The notes beneath the pieces were generated by a model, which was not told the DNA's origin, did no database searches, and saw only the letters and a program-made list of their open reading frames with translations. A stretch of 64,000 bases of DNA from Deltaproteobacteria bacterium. GTDB taxonomy: Bacteria > Desulfobacterota > Binatia > UBA9968 > JAJDTQ01. The translations under genes and the position numbers were made by a program. Below are positions 55,729 to 64,000 of the stretch, piece by piece. The stretch is from positions 100,453 through 164,452 of the forward strand of contig JAPPNF010000156.1 in the NCBI GenBank assembly GCA_028818755.1. Direction: 5' to 3'. Each line of letters opens with the position of its first letter. The first letter of the stretch is position 1.

Positions 55729-56316
55729 TCAGGTGAAGCTCCGGGACCGCGCCCTTCTCCTGAGGCGGACTCGCGTCCATCCCATCAACCAGCCGATGAG
55801 CAGGACCCCCGCGCCGGCCACGAACCACAACAGCCGCATGTCCCGCTGGAGGTCGGTGCTTTCCTGCTGGAGCCGCCGGAGTTGGCGTTTGTCGCTCTGG
55901 TTGTCCTTGGTGAGTTTGTCGTTGGCGGCCATGAGCTGCAGGTTCTCGCCTCGAAGCTGTTCGAGTTCCGCTGCCTGGGCTTCGACCTTGGCGGTCAGGT
56001 CCTCGATCTGGCGCTCGGGCGGCGGCTCATTCGTCAGGAAGCTCTTGAGCACGTAACCCTGCCGGCCGTCCGGCAGTGACACCAGGTTGTAGTCGCCCTC
56101 CTGTCCCAGGACCTGCATCTCGTTGCCGGTCCTCAGCACCGCGATGATTCTGTGCTCGACGCTCGGTCCCGTGCGCAGCATGAGCTCGCGGTGGCCGCTG
56201 ACGTAGAAAGTCTCGGCGTGCGAGAATGCGCCCGACAAGAGCACGATCAAACCGACGATCCATGCCGGACGGGCCGTGCGGCGGTTCCGCCGCGGTCTAC
56301 GGTATTCACGATTCAT
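55729..56316 (-). CDS. SH3-domain/coiled-coil membrane protein (TIGR04211-like)
   Basis: A 195-residue protein. A signal-like helix (about 23-40), a bacterial SH3 domain (YVSGHRELMLRTGPSVEHRI), a coiled coil (IEDLTAKVEAQAAELEQLRG) and a C-terminal membrane helix followed by an arginine-rich tail match the TIGR04211 layout. It is envelope-located with unknown function. The start ATG is 56316, five bases before the stop of the upstream esterase; the track start lies inside that gene. Confidence 0.8.
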   Translation of the reverse strand: MNREYRRPRRNRRTARPAWIVGLIVLLSGAFSHAETFYVSGHRELMLRTGPSVEHRIIAVLRTGNEMQVLGQEGDYNLVSLPDGRQGYVLKSFLTNEPPPERQIEDLTAKVEAQAAELEQLRGENLQLMAANDKLTKDNQSDKRQLRRLQQESTDLQRDMRLLWFVAGAGVLLIGWLMGWTRVRLRRRARSRSFT

Positions 56317-56321
56317 CAGGA

Positions 56322-57185
56322 TCAAAGACAACCCATCTGCGACAGCACGGTGCGTGCCATCAAGCTGCCCCTTTCCCCCAGTTGACCGGACACCGAGAAG
56401 TGGTGGGTCCCGGGCACCTCCATGTAGCTGCAGTCCAGGCCCCGCTCCTGGCAAAGGGCGAAGAAGTCCCTGGACATGCCGATCCAGCCGCGGGTCTCCG
56501 CCCCGCCCACCGCCACCACGAACGGGGTCCGGTCCAGGGGAGGGTGGAGCATGGCGCTGATCTCCCGCGCTGAATCGGGCGTCAGGCGGATGTCCTCGTT
56601 GGACGAGACGTAGAAGACCGGGTCGGGGTCATACACTCCGGTGATGGCCACGGCGGCCTTGATGATGTCCTCGGGCAGACCGTCCTCTTCCCAGCGGTGG
56701 CTCAAGGCCCTGGCCGTCAGGTGGCCGCCGGCGGAGGAGCCGGACAGGTAGATCCGCTGCGGGTCGCCGCCGTACTCGGCGATGTTGCGGTAGACCCACG
56801 CGATGCCCTCCCGGGTCTCGCGCATGATGTCGGGCACCGTAACCTGCGGGCAGAGGTCGTACTCCAGCAGCACCATGGTGGCGCCGGCCTCGACGAAGGG
56901 TTCGGAAATGAAGCTGTAGGCATCCTTGCTGCCGCCGCGCCAGTAGCCGCCGTGGATGTAGATCTGCACGGGCGCACCGGACTGCTCGGCGGGGAAGATG
57001 TCCAGGGTCATCCGCGGTCCGTCGCCGTAGCGCACGTCGCGATGATGCTTCAGCTTGGCGCGAGTCGCCTCGCTGGCCTTCTCCCGCTCCTCGGTCAACT
57101 GCGGATATTCGGTGACGGTGGTGCGGGGATTGAACTGATACTCCATCTCCTCGCGCTTGAAGTCCTTGTATACGGTTTCCGCCAT
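56322..57185 (-). CDS. alpha/beta hydrolase, kynurenine-formamidase-like
   Basis: A 287-residue HGG-type esterase. YIHGGYWRGGSKDAY is the oxyanion hole, GSSAGGH the nucleophile elbow and PGTHHFSV the catalytic histidine. The N-terminal MEYQFNPRTTV and overall length fit the arylformamidase branch, which hydrolyses N-formylkynurenine or related amides. The substrate assignment is only family-level. The ATG at 57185 has GGGAGGAGAG upstream. It is divergent from the PepP-like gene, across 190 bp. Confidence 0.82.
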   Translation of the reverse strand: MAETVYKDFKREEMEYQFNPRTTVTEYPQLTEEREKASEATRAKLKHHRDVRYGDGPRMTLDIFPAEQSGAPVQIYIHGGYWRGGSKDAYSFISEPFVEAGATMVLLEYDLCPQVTVPDIMRETREGIAWVYRNIAEYGGDPQRIYLSGSSAGGHLTARALSHRWEEDGLPEDIIKAAVAITGVYDPDPVFYVSSNEDIRLTPDSAREISAMLHPPLDRTPFVVAVGGAETRGWIGMSRDFFALCQERGLDCSYMEVPGTHHFSVSGQLGERGSLMARTVLSQMGCL

Positions 57186-57375
57186 GCGCTCTCCTCCCTG
57201 GTGTCGGGCGCGAGCCCTTGCCGAACCCCGGCGGCGCGCCCGCTGCCGGCTCGAACGATCGCTGGATTGTGTCCGTGCAGACCTTGTAGCAGATCCGGTC
57301 AGGTGAAGCGAGAAGATTTCCGCGAACCGGAGCATCCCTTGCCACCGGACGGAACATGCCGTAAGGAATTGCGGC

Positions 57376-58701
57376 ATGGACATGTCGAGCTACGCGGAAC
57401 GGCGTGAAGCCTTCGTCAAGGCCATGGGCGAAGGGGTGGCCATCATCCCGGCCGCGCCCCAGTCCACCCGCTCCAACGACGTCGAGTACCGGTACCGGCA
57501 GGACAACGATCTCCTCTACCTGACCGGCTTTCCCGAACCCAGCTGCGTTTGTGTGCTGTCGCCGGGGCACGACTCCGAGCGTTTCATCCTCTTCGTGCAG
57601 CCGCGGGACCGCGAGAAGGAGACCTGGACCGGAAAGCGCTACGGCGTCGACGGCGCCCGGGAGGTGTTCGGAGCGGACGCGGCCTATACCATCGACCAGG
57701 TGCGGGACGTCCTGCCGGCGCATCTGGCCGAGACCGCCGCGGTCCACTTCGCGCCGGGCCGGGACGAGCGCATGAACACCCTGATCCAGGGTTTGATCGA
57801 CGGCAGCCGGTCGGGGCGCGCCCGCACCGGCCGGGGCGTGGTGTCGCTGGTGGATCCGGGCGCGATTCTCCACGAAATGCGCCTTCACAAGTCAACCGCG
57901 GAACTCGATCTGATGCGCAAAGCGGTGGCCGCCTCTGCCCGGGCCCATGCGGCGGCCATACGCGAGGTCCGCGACGGAAGCCTCGAGTACGAGTTGGAGG
58001 CGCTGCTGGAGTACCACTTCCGCGCCGCCGGCGGGTCGGGCCCGGCCTATCCGTCCATCGTCGCCTCCGGCGCCAACGCGACGATCCTTCACTACACGCA
58101 GAACGACCGCCGCATGCGGGACGGCGATCTGGTGCTCATCGACGCCGGCGCGGAGTTCGACGGCTACTGCTCGGACGTAACGCGCACGTTCCCTGTCGGG
58201 GCGGGCTACTCACCGCCCCAGCGGCGCATCTACGAAATCGTCCTGCGGGCGCAGAAGGAAGCCATCGCCACGGTTCGTCCCGGCGTCTCCATGGAGGACA
58301 TCCACCACCGGGCCACCGAGGTGTTGGTGGACGGTTTGCTCGAACTGGGTCTTCTGTCAGGGGAGGCCGGGGAGCTCATCGAGAAGGGAGCGCACACCCG
58401 GTTCTACATGCACCGCACCGGCCACTGGCTGGGCCTGGACGTGCACGACGTGGGACGCTACCGGATGGACGGCGCCTCACGTCCTCTGGAGCCCGGAATG
58501 GTCCTCACCGTGGAGCCGGGCCTCTATATCGCTGAAGACCTGGAGGACGTGAGCGGCGAATATCTCGGAATCGGCGTCCGCATCGAGGATGACGTCCTGG
58601 TGACCGAAGCCGGGCACGAGGTCCTGTCCGCCGCCATCCTCAAGGAAGTCGACGACATCGAAGCTATCCGCAGGGAGGCGCTGGCGGCCGTATCGGCCTG
58701 A
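57376..58701 (+). CDS. Xaa-Pro aminopeptidase (M24B)
   Basis: A 441-residue metallopeptidase. The N-terminal creatinase-like domain (about 1-165) is followed by the pita-bread catalytic domain. Metal ligands are visible as LIDAGAEFDGYCSDVTRTFP (two Asp), HRTGHWLGLDVHD (His), VEPGLY (Glu) and GVRIEDDVLV (Glu). It removes N-terminal residues before proline. The ATG at 57376 is a few bases after GGAATTGCGG. Length is standard for PepP-type enzymes. Confidence 0.93.
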   Translation: MDMSSYAERREAFVKAMGEGVAIIPAAPQSTRSNDVEYRYRQDNDLLYLTGFPEPSCVCVLSPGHDSERFILFVQPRDREKETWTGKRYGVDGAREVFGADAAYTIDQVRDVLPAHLAETAAVHFAPGRDERMNTLIQGLIDGSRSGRARTGRGVVSLVDPGAILHEMRLHKSTAELDLMRKAVAASARAHAAAIREVRDGSLEYELEALLEYHFRAAGGSGPAYPSIVASGANATILHYTQNDRRMRDGDLVLIDAGAEFDGYCSDVTRTFPVGAGYSPPQRRIYEIVLRAQKEAIATVRPGVSMEDIHHRATEVLVDGLLELGLLSGEAGELIEKGAHTRFYMHRTGHWLGLDVHDVGRYRMDGASRPLEPGMVLTVEPGLYIAEDLEDVSGEYLGIGVRIEDDVLVTEAGHEVLSAAILKEVDDIEAIRREALAAVSA

Positions 58702-58746
58702 CGGAGGGGCCGGTAGACGCGCTTCGAGCCCCCGTGGCCTCCCCGC

Positions 58747-58932
58747 TCACTCGCAGCCGAGGCAGCGGATGGTCTCGAAGATCACGTTCTCGTCACCCGC
58801 TGTACGGGCGTGGTCCAGCACCACGCGAAGGGCCTTGGAGGGGTCCGGAAGCTGGTACTTCGCGGCCATCTCCTGCAGCCATTCCTGCTGCACCCGCTCG
58901 ATCTCCAGGCTCGCGTTGATCTTGTCCTTCAT
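58747..58932 (-). CDS. 61-residue hypothetical protein ending in CLGCE
   Basis: A small soluble protein (MKDKINASLEIERVQQEW ... TIRCLGCE) with helical content and a C-terminal CxxC-like pair. The ATG has AAGGAGC upstream, so it is probably translated. It follows the phosphohexomutase gene on the same strand by about 40 bp. The alternating helix pattern and DPSKALRVVLDHART stretch faintly recall small DNA-binding RHH proteins; no firm family. Confidence 0.5.
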   Translation of the reverse strand: MKDKINASLEIERVQQEWLQEMAAKYQLPDPSKALRVVLDHARTAGDENVIFETIRCLGCE

Positions 58933-58970
58933 TGAATGCTCCTTCCTTGTTTCCGACTCCCCGGCGCCGG

Positions 58971-61187
58971 CTACCCGGCCGCCCAACGGCCAAGCTCCTC
59001 CACCAGGGTCATCCGTGGGTCGCGACGCCACTGCCCGCAGAGCCATGCCAGCGCGGGTTTCAGCGCCGGCAGAGGGTCCGCGGCCGGGGTCATCGCCGCC
59101 GCGTCCCGGCGCAGCCACTGCAACAGTTCGTCCATGCCGGCGAACCTTCCGCTGCCCATTGCTTCCCGCAGGCGCGGCACCGTTTCCGTGGCGAAACGTT
59201 GCTTGTTTTCCAGGTCGATGATGTCCGGGAGCAGCAGCGCGGATTCGTCGAGCGAGACGTCGATGCGTGCGAGCAACTCGTTGTAGAGGGACCGCGCCAC
59301 CCGCTCCGCCTTGCCCCGCACCCGTTCAAGCAGGTCGGTCCCGGCGGCGTCAAGGGGCTCGCCGTCCGGCAACAGTTGGCAGTAAAGCTTCAGCTTGGGT
59401 TCGGTGCCGGACGGCCGCACGGTGATGACGAACTGGTCGGTGTGGGCCTGGAGCACGTTCCGCGGCAGCCGGTCGGTGTCGCTTGCGATGGGGCCGAAGC
59501 GCTCGGGGTCCCAGTAGTCCGTGAAACGGCGTACCGGCTGTCCGGCCAGCTCCGTGGGGGGCGCTTCCCGGAGGCTGGCCATGATCCGGTCCTTCTTTCG
59601 CGTTCCTTCGGCCCCTGCCAGCGTGATGCCGCGATTGACGTTGTCGTAACCTCCCAGCTCCCGGAGCATGTCGACGTAGTAGTCCAGCATGGTCCGGTCC
59701 TCGTCCAGCAGCCTCTGGTAGAGGGCCGCCAGGAACATGCAGGCAGGTGTCGCGTCCTTGTCGCGGATGGCGGGCGCCATGACCACGCCGTGGCTCTCCT
59801 CGGCGGCGAGCACCAGGTCGTGCGGCGAGCACGTGATTTCCTTGTAGCGGCCTGACCGCTCCAGGGTCTTGAGCACGTCCGCTACGTACTTGAACCCCAC
59901 CAGCAGGTCGTCGATCAGCCACGAGTCGCCGGCTTCGGCCACGACGCGTCCGAGCAGCCTGGTGGTGACGAGGGTCTCGATCACGAGACCCCGGCGGCGC
60001 GGCCCGTGGGGGTCCAGCATGAGGTGGTAGCCTAGGATGGCGGCGATCTGGTTGCCGTCGAAGTGGTACCAGGTCCCGTCCGCCAAGCGGGCTTCCAGGC
60101 CGATGCGGTCGGCGTCGGGATCGCTCGACAGCACGATGCCCGAGCCGTGGCGGCCGGCAAACTCACGGGCCGGCTCGGTGGCGTAGGGCACTTCCGGATT
60201 GGGGGCCCTGAAGGGAATCGCCGCGAAGCTGCCGTCCAGCCCCTGGTCCGGGGGAATCAGCAGCGAGAAACCGAGCCGCTCCAGCACCTCCTTCACGGTC
60301 TTCACCCCGCAGCCGCACAGCGGCGTGTAGCCTATCGGCGCTTCGGCCCTGGGAGGATAGAGGTTGCCGTAAAGCTCGACGTAGGTATCGACATAGGCGG
60401 CCGGCAGGTCCGGCGGCAACGGGCGGATCATGCCCGACCGAAGGCCTTCCTCGAAGGGGACGGTCCGCACCTCCGTGGCCCGCTCCATGGCGTCCACCAG
60501 CCGCTGGTCCTCCGGCGCGATGGGCTGGCTGCCGTAGGCGTCGTAGACCTTGATGCCGTTGTCGTCCGGCGGATTGTGGGATGCGGATACGTTGACGCCG
60601 CCCGCGGCGCCCAGTCGGACGATGAAGAACGACAGCTCCGGGGTGCTGGTCACCGCCCGGTCGTCTTCGGGGTCGGCCAGGTAGGCGGCGATGCCGTTGG
60701 CCGCGTAGATCTCGCACGCCAGCTTGGCCAGCGCCCGCGAGGAAACCCCCATCAGGGGGTGTCGCGGTCCGAGGAACCCGTACACGCCGGCGTTGTCGGT
60801 GAACACGCGCACGTCGTTGGCCACCACCACGCTCAAGGTGGCGTCGTGGGAGCGCTCCGTTGCGCCGAAGTTGCCGGAGGAGCTTCCGCGCAGGTAGTTG
60901 CAGTGCCCTTGGACGGTCATGGCGACGGTCGCGGGATTCATCCGGTTGGGGCCGTAGCCCACCGGACCGCGCCGGCCGCCGGTGCCGAAAGGCAGCACCT
61001 GGCGGAAGGCGTCGAACACCAGCGCCGCGCGGTCAGGCTCGAGGTGGTGGTCGAGGATCTCCGGCACGGCAAAGGGAATCTCGCCGCCGGCCCAGCGGCG
61101 AAGGCGTTCCGCGGCTTCGCCGCCTGCGGGGCCGTAACGTTCCATCAGCAGCGTGCACATCCGTTCCAGTCGTGCGAGGTCGGTCAT
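58971..61187 (-). CDS. phosphohexomutase (phosphoglucomutase/phosphomannomutase family) with C-terminal extension
   Basis: A 738-residue enzyme. The catalytic phosphoserine loop is VSASHNPPDDNG, the metal loop SSDPDADRIG, the sugar loop AAEESHGV and the phosphate loop RPSGTEPKLKLY. These are all four marks of the alpha-D-phosphohexomutase family. It is 150-200 residues longer than typical PGM/PMM. The additions lie at the N-terminus and in a C-terminal tail after about 600 (LLPDIIDLENKQRF). The track's 1,313-residue form runs antisense through the UbiD gene; the ATG at 61187 is the real start. Confidence 0.9.
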   Translation of the reverse strand: MTDLARLERMCTLLMERYGPAGGEAAERLRRWAGGEIPFAVPEILDHHLEPDRAALVFDAFRQVLPFGTGGRRGPVGYGPNRMNPATVAMTVQGHCNYLRGSSSGNFGATERSHDATLSVVVANDVRVFTDNAGVYGFLGPRHPLMGVSSRALAKLACEIYAANGIAAYLADPEDDRAVTSTPELSFFIVRLGAAGGVNVSASHNPPDDNGIKVYDAYGSQPIAPEDQRLVDAMERATEVRTVPFEEGLRSGMIRPLPPDLPAAYVDTYVELYGNLYPPRAEAPIGYTPLCGCGVKTVKEVLERLGFSLLIPPDQGLDGSFAAIPFRAPNPEVPYATEPAREFAGRHGSGIVLSSDPDADRIGLEARLADGTWYHFDGNQIAAILGYHLMLDPHGPRRRGLVIETLVTTRLLGRVVAEAGDSWLIDDLLVGFKYVADVLKTLERSGRYKEITCSPHDLVLAAEESHGVVMAPAIRDKDATPACMFLAALYQRLLDEDRTMLDYYVDMLRELGGYDNVNRGITLAGAEGTRKKDRIMASLREAPPTELAGQPVRRFTDYWDPERFGPIASDTDRLPRNVLQAHTDQFVITVRPSGTEPKLKLYCQLLPDGEPLDAAGTDLLERVRGKAERVARSLYNELLARIDVSLDESALLLPDIIDLENKQRFATETVPRLREAMGSGRFAGMDELLQWLRRDAAAMTPAADPLPALKPALAWLCGQWRRDPRMTLVEELGRWAAG

Positions 61188-61212
61188 GGCGTGCAGTCCG
61201 AGTGGGAATGGC

Positions 61213-61305
61213 GTCCTTCGACTTCGCTTCGCTACGCTCAGGACGAACGGGTTTGAATGCCCTGTTTCCGTTCGTCCTGAGCGTAGCGAAGCGAAGTCGA
61301 AGGAC
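61213..61305. repeat. perfect 38-bp inverted repeat pair
   Basis: Left arm begins GTCCTTCGACTTCGCTTCGC and ends GGACGAACGG. The right arm at 61268-61305 is its exact inverse, with 17 bp between. Together they form a long perfect hairpin between the phosphohexomutase and UbiD genes. Related, more diverged copies are at 6132 and 1944. Confidence 0.9.
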
Positions 61306-61361
61306 ATCCAAGTCGAAAGACACTCAAATGGGTCGTACTCCGCGTTCACGGCCTCCCGGAC

Positions 61362-61388
61362 AAAAAAAGGGCGGCCCCGAGGCCGCCC
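61362..61388 (-). terminator. rho-independent terminator of the second UbiD gene
   Basis: GGGCGGCC and GGCCGCCC arms with a 4-nt loop are followed on the minus strand by seven T residues, 18 bp after the UbiD stop codon. It is the clearest intrinsic terminator in the window. Confidence 0.88.
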
Positions 61389-61405
61389 TTTGCAGTCGGT
61401 ACGTG

Positions 61406-62980
61406 CTACCGGCCGGTGCGGGCCAGCGAGTGGACCCAGCCGTGCATGCGGGACTTCGCGTTGGCGATGTCCTTGTCGCTGAAGAAGTTCTTGAGGTCCA
61501 CCTTCTCCACCGCGTAGACCGGGCGCAGGAAGTCGCTCTCGTAGCCGAACGGCACGGTGGCGTCGATGCCCATGCCGCCCTCGAACACGGTGTTGGAGGC
61601 GGTCCATTGCCGGTCGCCGGCGGTCATGCGCTCGGCCGGCATGAAGGTCTGGCCGCGCCCGCCCGGAATCGGGTTCAGGATGTCGGTCTTGGGGTTCACC
61701 CGGGTAGTCAGGCACCACATGATGTCGTCCATGTCGTAGATGTCGGTGTCCTCGCTGGCGGCCACCACCAGGCGCGACCCCTGGGAGGTGGACAGTATCG
61801 CCGACATGAAGTTCCGCTGCCAGCCTTCCTCGATGCGGTTGCGCTTCTTCACCTGGATGATGGCGCCGCCCCAGTCGGTCATGCAGTAGGGGATGTTGAC
61901 GTCCTGGATGATGCCGGGCTGCATGCGCTCGCACAGCAGGTACATGCACGCCTCGCGCACGGTGGTGTCGATGTTGTGGTCGTCCAGGGTGTGCACGCCC
62001 AGCGGGAAGATGATGGGCTTGCCCTCGCGCTTCCGCGTCGTCACCGCGGTGACGTGGAACGTGGGCGCCTTGTAGGCCTTGCCCATGTAGCCGGCCCACT
62101 CCGGATGGAAGTGGAAGCGGCCCTGGATGTCGGCCTTCTCGGACTCTTCGGTCTCGTAGCGGCGGTCCCGCGGGTTCACGTAACCCTCCAGCACCACCTC
62201 GCAGTCGGCCAGCGCCAGCGCGTCCACGGTCTTGGCCTTGACCACCCGCACCGGCGAGCCCTGCACCGCGCCGGCCACGCCCAGTTCGTCGCAGCCCTGG
62301 GGCAGCACCACGTAGTCGAAGCCGGCTCCCGCCAGCAGCGTGCAGGAAGGCGGGACCCCGAAGCACATGGTGATGGGAACGGGCTTGTCTTCCTTGTAGT
62401 ACTTGGACACCACCTGCCACATGTGCGATCCGGGCGAGATCTGGAAGGTGGCGACGTTGCCCCAGCGGAAGTTCATGCGGTTGTAGCCGAGATCGGTGCC
62501 GCCGTCGAAATGCTCGCCGGAGATGAGCCGGTTGCCCGAACCTACGGTCAGCTCCGGCTCGTACTCGGTGTGGCGGACGGGCAGCATGTACTCGTTGACG
62601 TCCTTGGGATCCTTGATGATCTCCTCGTGGACCGGCGCCTCCTCGGAGCTCACCTCCACGGGCGGAATCTGGTTCTTGATGGCATCGGCGAGCTTGCGGG
62701 TGCGGTCGGTGTGGCTCTCCCAGCCGAACATCTTGTTGATGACGCCCATGTCGCCGAACAGGTTGGTCACCGCCCGATGATGAGGCTTGTCCTTGACGTT
62801 GTTGAACAGGATCGGGCAGCCGCCGTCGAGGTTCTTCTGGATCGCGATGATCTCCAGGTCGGGATCGACCTCCTTGTCCGTCTCGATCAGGTCGCCTTCG
62901 GCCTTGAGCCACTCCAGCGCGTTGCGCAGATCATGGATTTGTTCAGCCGGGGCCCCCAGTTTCTTTGCTGCTTTGGCCAT
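61406..62980 (-). CDS. UbiD-family prenylated-FMN-dependent (de)carboxylase, copy 2
   Basis: A 524-residue UbiD-type enzyme. GGCPILFNNVKDKPHHRAVT and the C-terminal TVFEGGMGIDATVPFG match the longer UbiD branch that includes aromatic-acid decarboxylases. Divergence from copy 1 is large, so the two act on different acids. No ubiX is in the window. The ATG has AAGAGGAGTAGG upstream. A strong terminator follows its stop. The 206 bp between this gene and the MFS transporter upstream hold nothing I can name. Confidence 0.9.
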   Translation of the reverse strand: MAKAAKKLGAPAEQIHDLRNALEWLKAEGDLIETDKEVDPDLEIIAIQKNLDGGCPILFNNVKDKPHHRAVTNLFGDMGVINKMFGWESHTDRTRKLADAIKNQIPPVEVSSEEAPVHEEIIKDPKDVNEYMLPVRHTEYEPELTVGSGNRLISGEHFDGGTDLGYNRMNFRWGNVATFQISPGSHMWQVVSKYYKEDKPVPITMCFGVPPSCTLLAGAGFDYVVLPQGCDELGVAGAVQGSPVRVVKAKTVDALALADCEVVLEGYVNPRDRRYETEESEKADIQGRFHFHPEWAGYMGKAYKAPTFHVTAVTTRKREGKPIIFPLGVHTLDDHNIDTTVREACMYLLCERMQPGIIQDVNIPYCMTDWGGAIIQVKKRNRIEEGWQRNFMSAILSTSQGSRLVVAASEDTDIYDMDDIMWCLTTRVNPKTDILNPIPGGRGQTFMPAERMTAGDRQWTASNTVFEGGMGIDATVPFGYESDFLRPVYAVEKVDLKNFFSDKDIANAKSRMHGWVHSLARTGR

Positions 62981-63186
62981 TTCCTACTCCTCTTGTGTGA
63001 TTTTGCGTTCGATTCGCTCCGTGATGTTGACCGCCGGCCGTCATCGTGATTTTGCCGATAACGGAGAACTCTTCCTCAACGCTGCAAAGGAACTCGTCAG
63101 ACGGGGTCGTGCACTCACGAGCGGAGTCAGTCCACATTAGCCAATGGGAGGTGCGGTGTCAACCTTTCGGCGGGCCCTTTCGATCT

Positions 63187-64000
63187 TCACCCGGGTCCGG
63201 GCTGGAACCGCCGCTTCCAGGTGAGGCCGACCCGGATGCTGGCGTAGACCACCGCGAGACACACCAGTTCCAGGATCCACGCGTACTGATACGAGCCCGT
63301 CATGTCGTAGGCGAAACCGCCGAACCAGGTGCCGAGGGCCGCGCCGAGGCCGAAGGTGATCTCCAAAAGGCCCACGATCATGGCGATGTTCCGGCCCCAG
63401 AAAATGTCCGCGATGGTGGAGGCGTAGACCGGGTTGCTGGCGCTGTGGCCGAGCCCGTAGAGGAGGGCGAACGCCACCGACCACCAGCGCGGCGTCTCGG
63501 AGCCCAGGAACATGAGAAGACCGACGCCGGCCACGCCCATGAGGGTGGCCAGGCGCAAGGCGCGCTCGCGGCCGATGCGGTCCGAGGTGAAGCCCCAGAT
63601 GGCCGTGCCGGGAATCCGCGCCACCCCCACCAGGCCGAACGCCGAGGCCGCGGCGAGCTTGCCGAGGCCGCGGTGGATCAGGTGGGCGACAGCGTGGGTA
63701 TACACCAGCGAAATGCCGGCGCCGACGGCGAGGTGTCCCACGGCAATGCACCAGAACGGGACCGAGGACACGGTCCGCCCGAGCGTCCAGTCCGCATGGC
63801 CGGCGGGGCTTCCCGGGGAGGGCGTGACGGCCGCCGCGCCCCGCTCCGGCGCCTCGATGGAGTCGCCGTCCGGAAGCTGGCCGATGTCCTCGGGCCGGCG
63901 TCGCTGAAGCAGCCCGTTGAGCGGCACGTGCGTCACCAGGATGGTCGCGCCCAGCAGCATCATGGCGCCACGCCAGCCGTAGCCCGTGATGAGGATCTGC
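63187..64000 (-). CDS. MFS transporter, C-terminal part (truncated by the window)
   Basis: At least 270 residues of an MFS protein whose N-terminus lies beyond the window. The last six helices are visible, with GFTSDRIGRERALRL as the inter-helix loop. The second half begins after a hydrophilic linker (RRRPEDIGQLPDGDS). The pattern is that of oxalate/formate-antiporter-like monocarboxylate carriers. The track starts at an internal ATG (63963), but the frame is open to the window edge. Confidence 0.85.
   Translation of the reverse strand, partial: QILITGYGWRGAMMLLGATILVTHVPLNGLLQRRRPEDIGQLPDGDSIEAPERGAAAVTPSPGSPAGHADWTLGRTVSSVPFWCIAVGHLAVGAGISLVYTHAVAHLIHRGLGKLAAASAFGLVGVARIPGTAIWGFTSDRIGRERALRLATLMGVAGVGLLMFLGSETPRWWSVAFALLYGLGHSASNPVYASTIADIFWGRNIAMIVGLLEITFGLGAALGTWFGGFAYDMTGSYQYAWILELVCLAVVYASIRVGLTWKRRFQPGPG

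Overview
The window is 64 kb of high-GC DNA from a Gram-negative bacterium. The evidence is type II lipoproteins with LspA, a TRAP-TAXI transporter, an HlyD-type adaptor and an autotransporter-like protease. No rRNA or tRNA gene was seen. Gene content mixes housekeeping genes (ileS-lspA, metH, a phosphohexomutase, pepP-like) with many catabolic families: UbiD decarboxylases, CaiB/BaiF CoA-transferases, luciferase-like oxidoreductases, a sulfatase, a glutamine-synthetase/C26 pair and dienelactone hydrolase. That mix resembles uncultured Tectomicrobia/Entotheonella-like or deltaproteobacterial-type genomes. This placement is inference from gene content, not phylogeny.

Layout. 0-0.7 kb: low-complexity GC homopolymer (probable contig-end artefact) and non-coding sequence. 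0.7-6.2 kb (+): MFS transporter, Sfp-type phosphopantetheinyl transferase, CMD-family protein, sulfatase, LLM oxidoreductase. 6.2-14.1 kb (-): class IV aminotransferase, HAD phosphatase, then MoxR ATPase / TPR-gluzincin / DUF4175 membrane protein, which look like one envelope or stress module. 14.3-15.9 kb (+): an orphan EutA-like chaperone ATPase. 15.9-20.8 kb (-): the most unusual block, with a TauD-type dioxygenase, a frameshifted HlyD adaptor, a 26-residue ORF with a very strong ribosome binding site, and a tandem GPP34 (GOLPH3-like) duplication around a STAS protein. 20.9-23.3 kb (-): UbiD plus class II aldolase. 23.6-30.7 kb (+): ileS-lspA, hydrolase, lipoprotein and two CaiB/BaiF genes. 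30.8-33.2 kb (+): ParDE-type toxin-antitoxin with a palindromic operator, JAMM protease, hydrolase and a DUF3553-like protein. 33.3-37.5 kb (-): dienelactone hydrolase, a 165-bp MITE, TRAP permease and TAXI binding protein. 37.8-44.5 kb (+): glutamine-synthetase-like, C26 amidase, SDR and metH.

44.6-53.6 kb is an accessory island of lower and uneven GC. It holds a BrnT/XRE toxin-antitoxin pair, a HigBA-like pair whose toxin has lost its middle, a RES-domain toxin tail, a decayed MobF/TrwC relaxase, an orphan hypothetical gene, a fibronectin-III remnant, a subtilisin-like lipoprotein protease, and small lipoprotein, Sel1 and TPR proteins. 53.6-64 kb (mostly -) returns to core and catabolic genes: hydrolase plus LLM oxidoreductase, SH3 protein, kynurenine-formamidase-like esterase, PepP-like peptidase (+), phosphohexomutase, a second UbiD and a truncated MFS transporter.

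Three families of dispersed intergenic palindromic repeats recur through the window. One runs into the end of a coding region. The best candidates for undescribed biology are the 15.9-20.8 kb peptide/HlyD/TauD plus GPP34-STAS-GPP34 block, and the record of toxin loss with antitoxin retention in the island.
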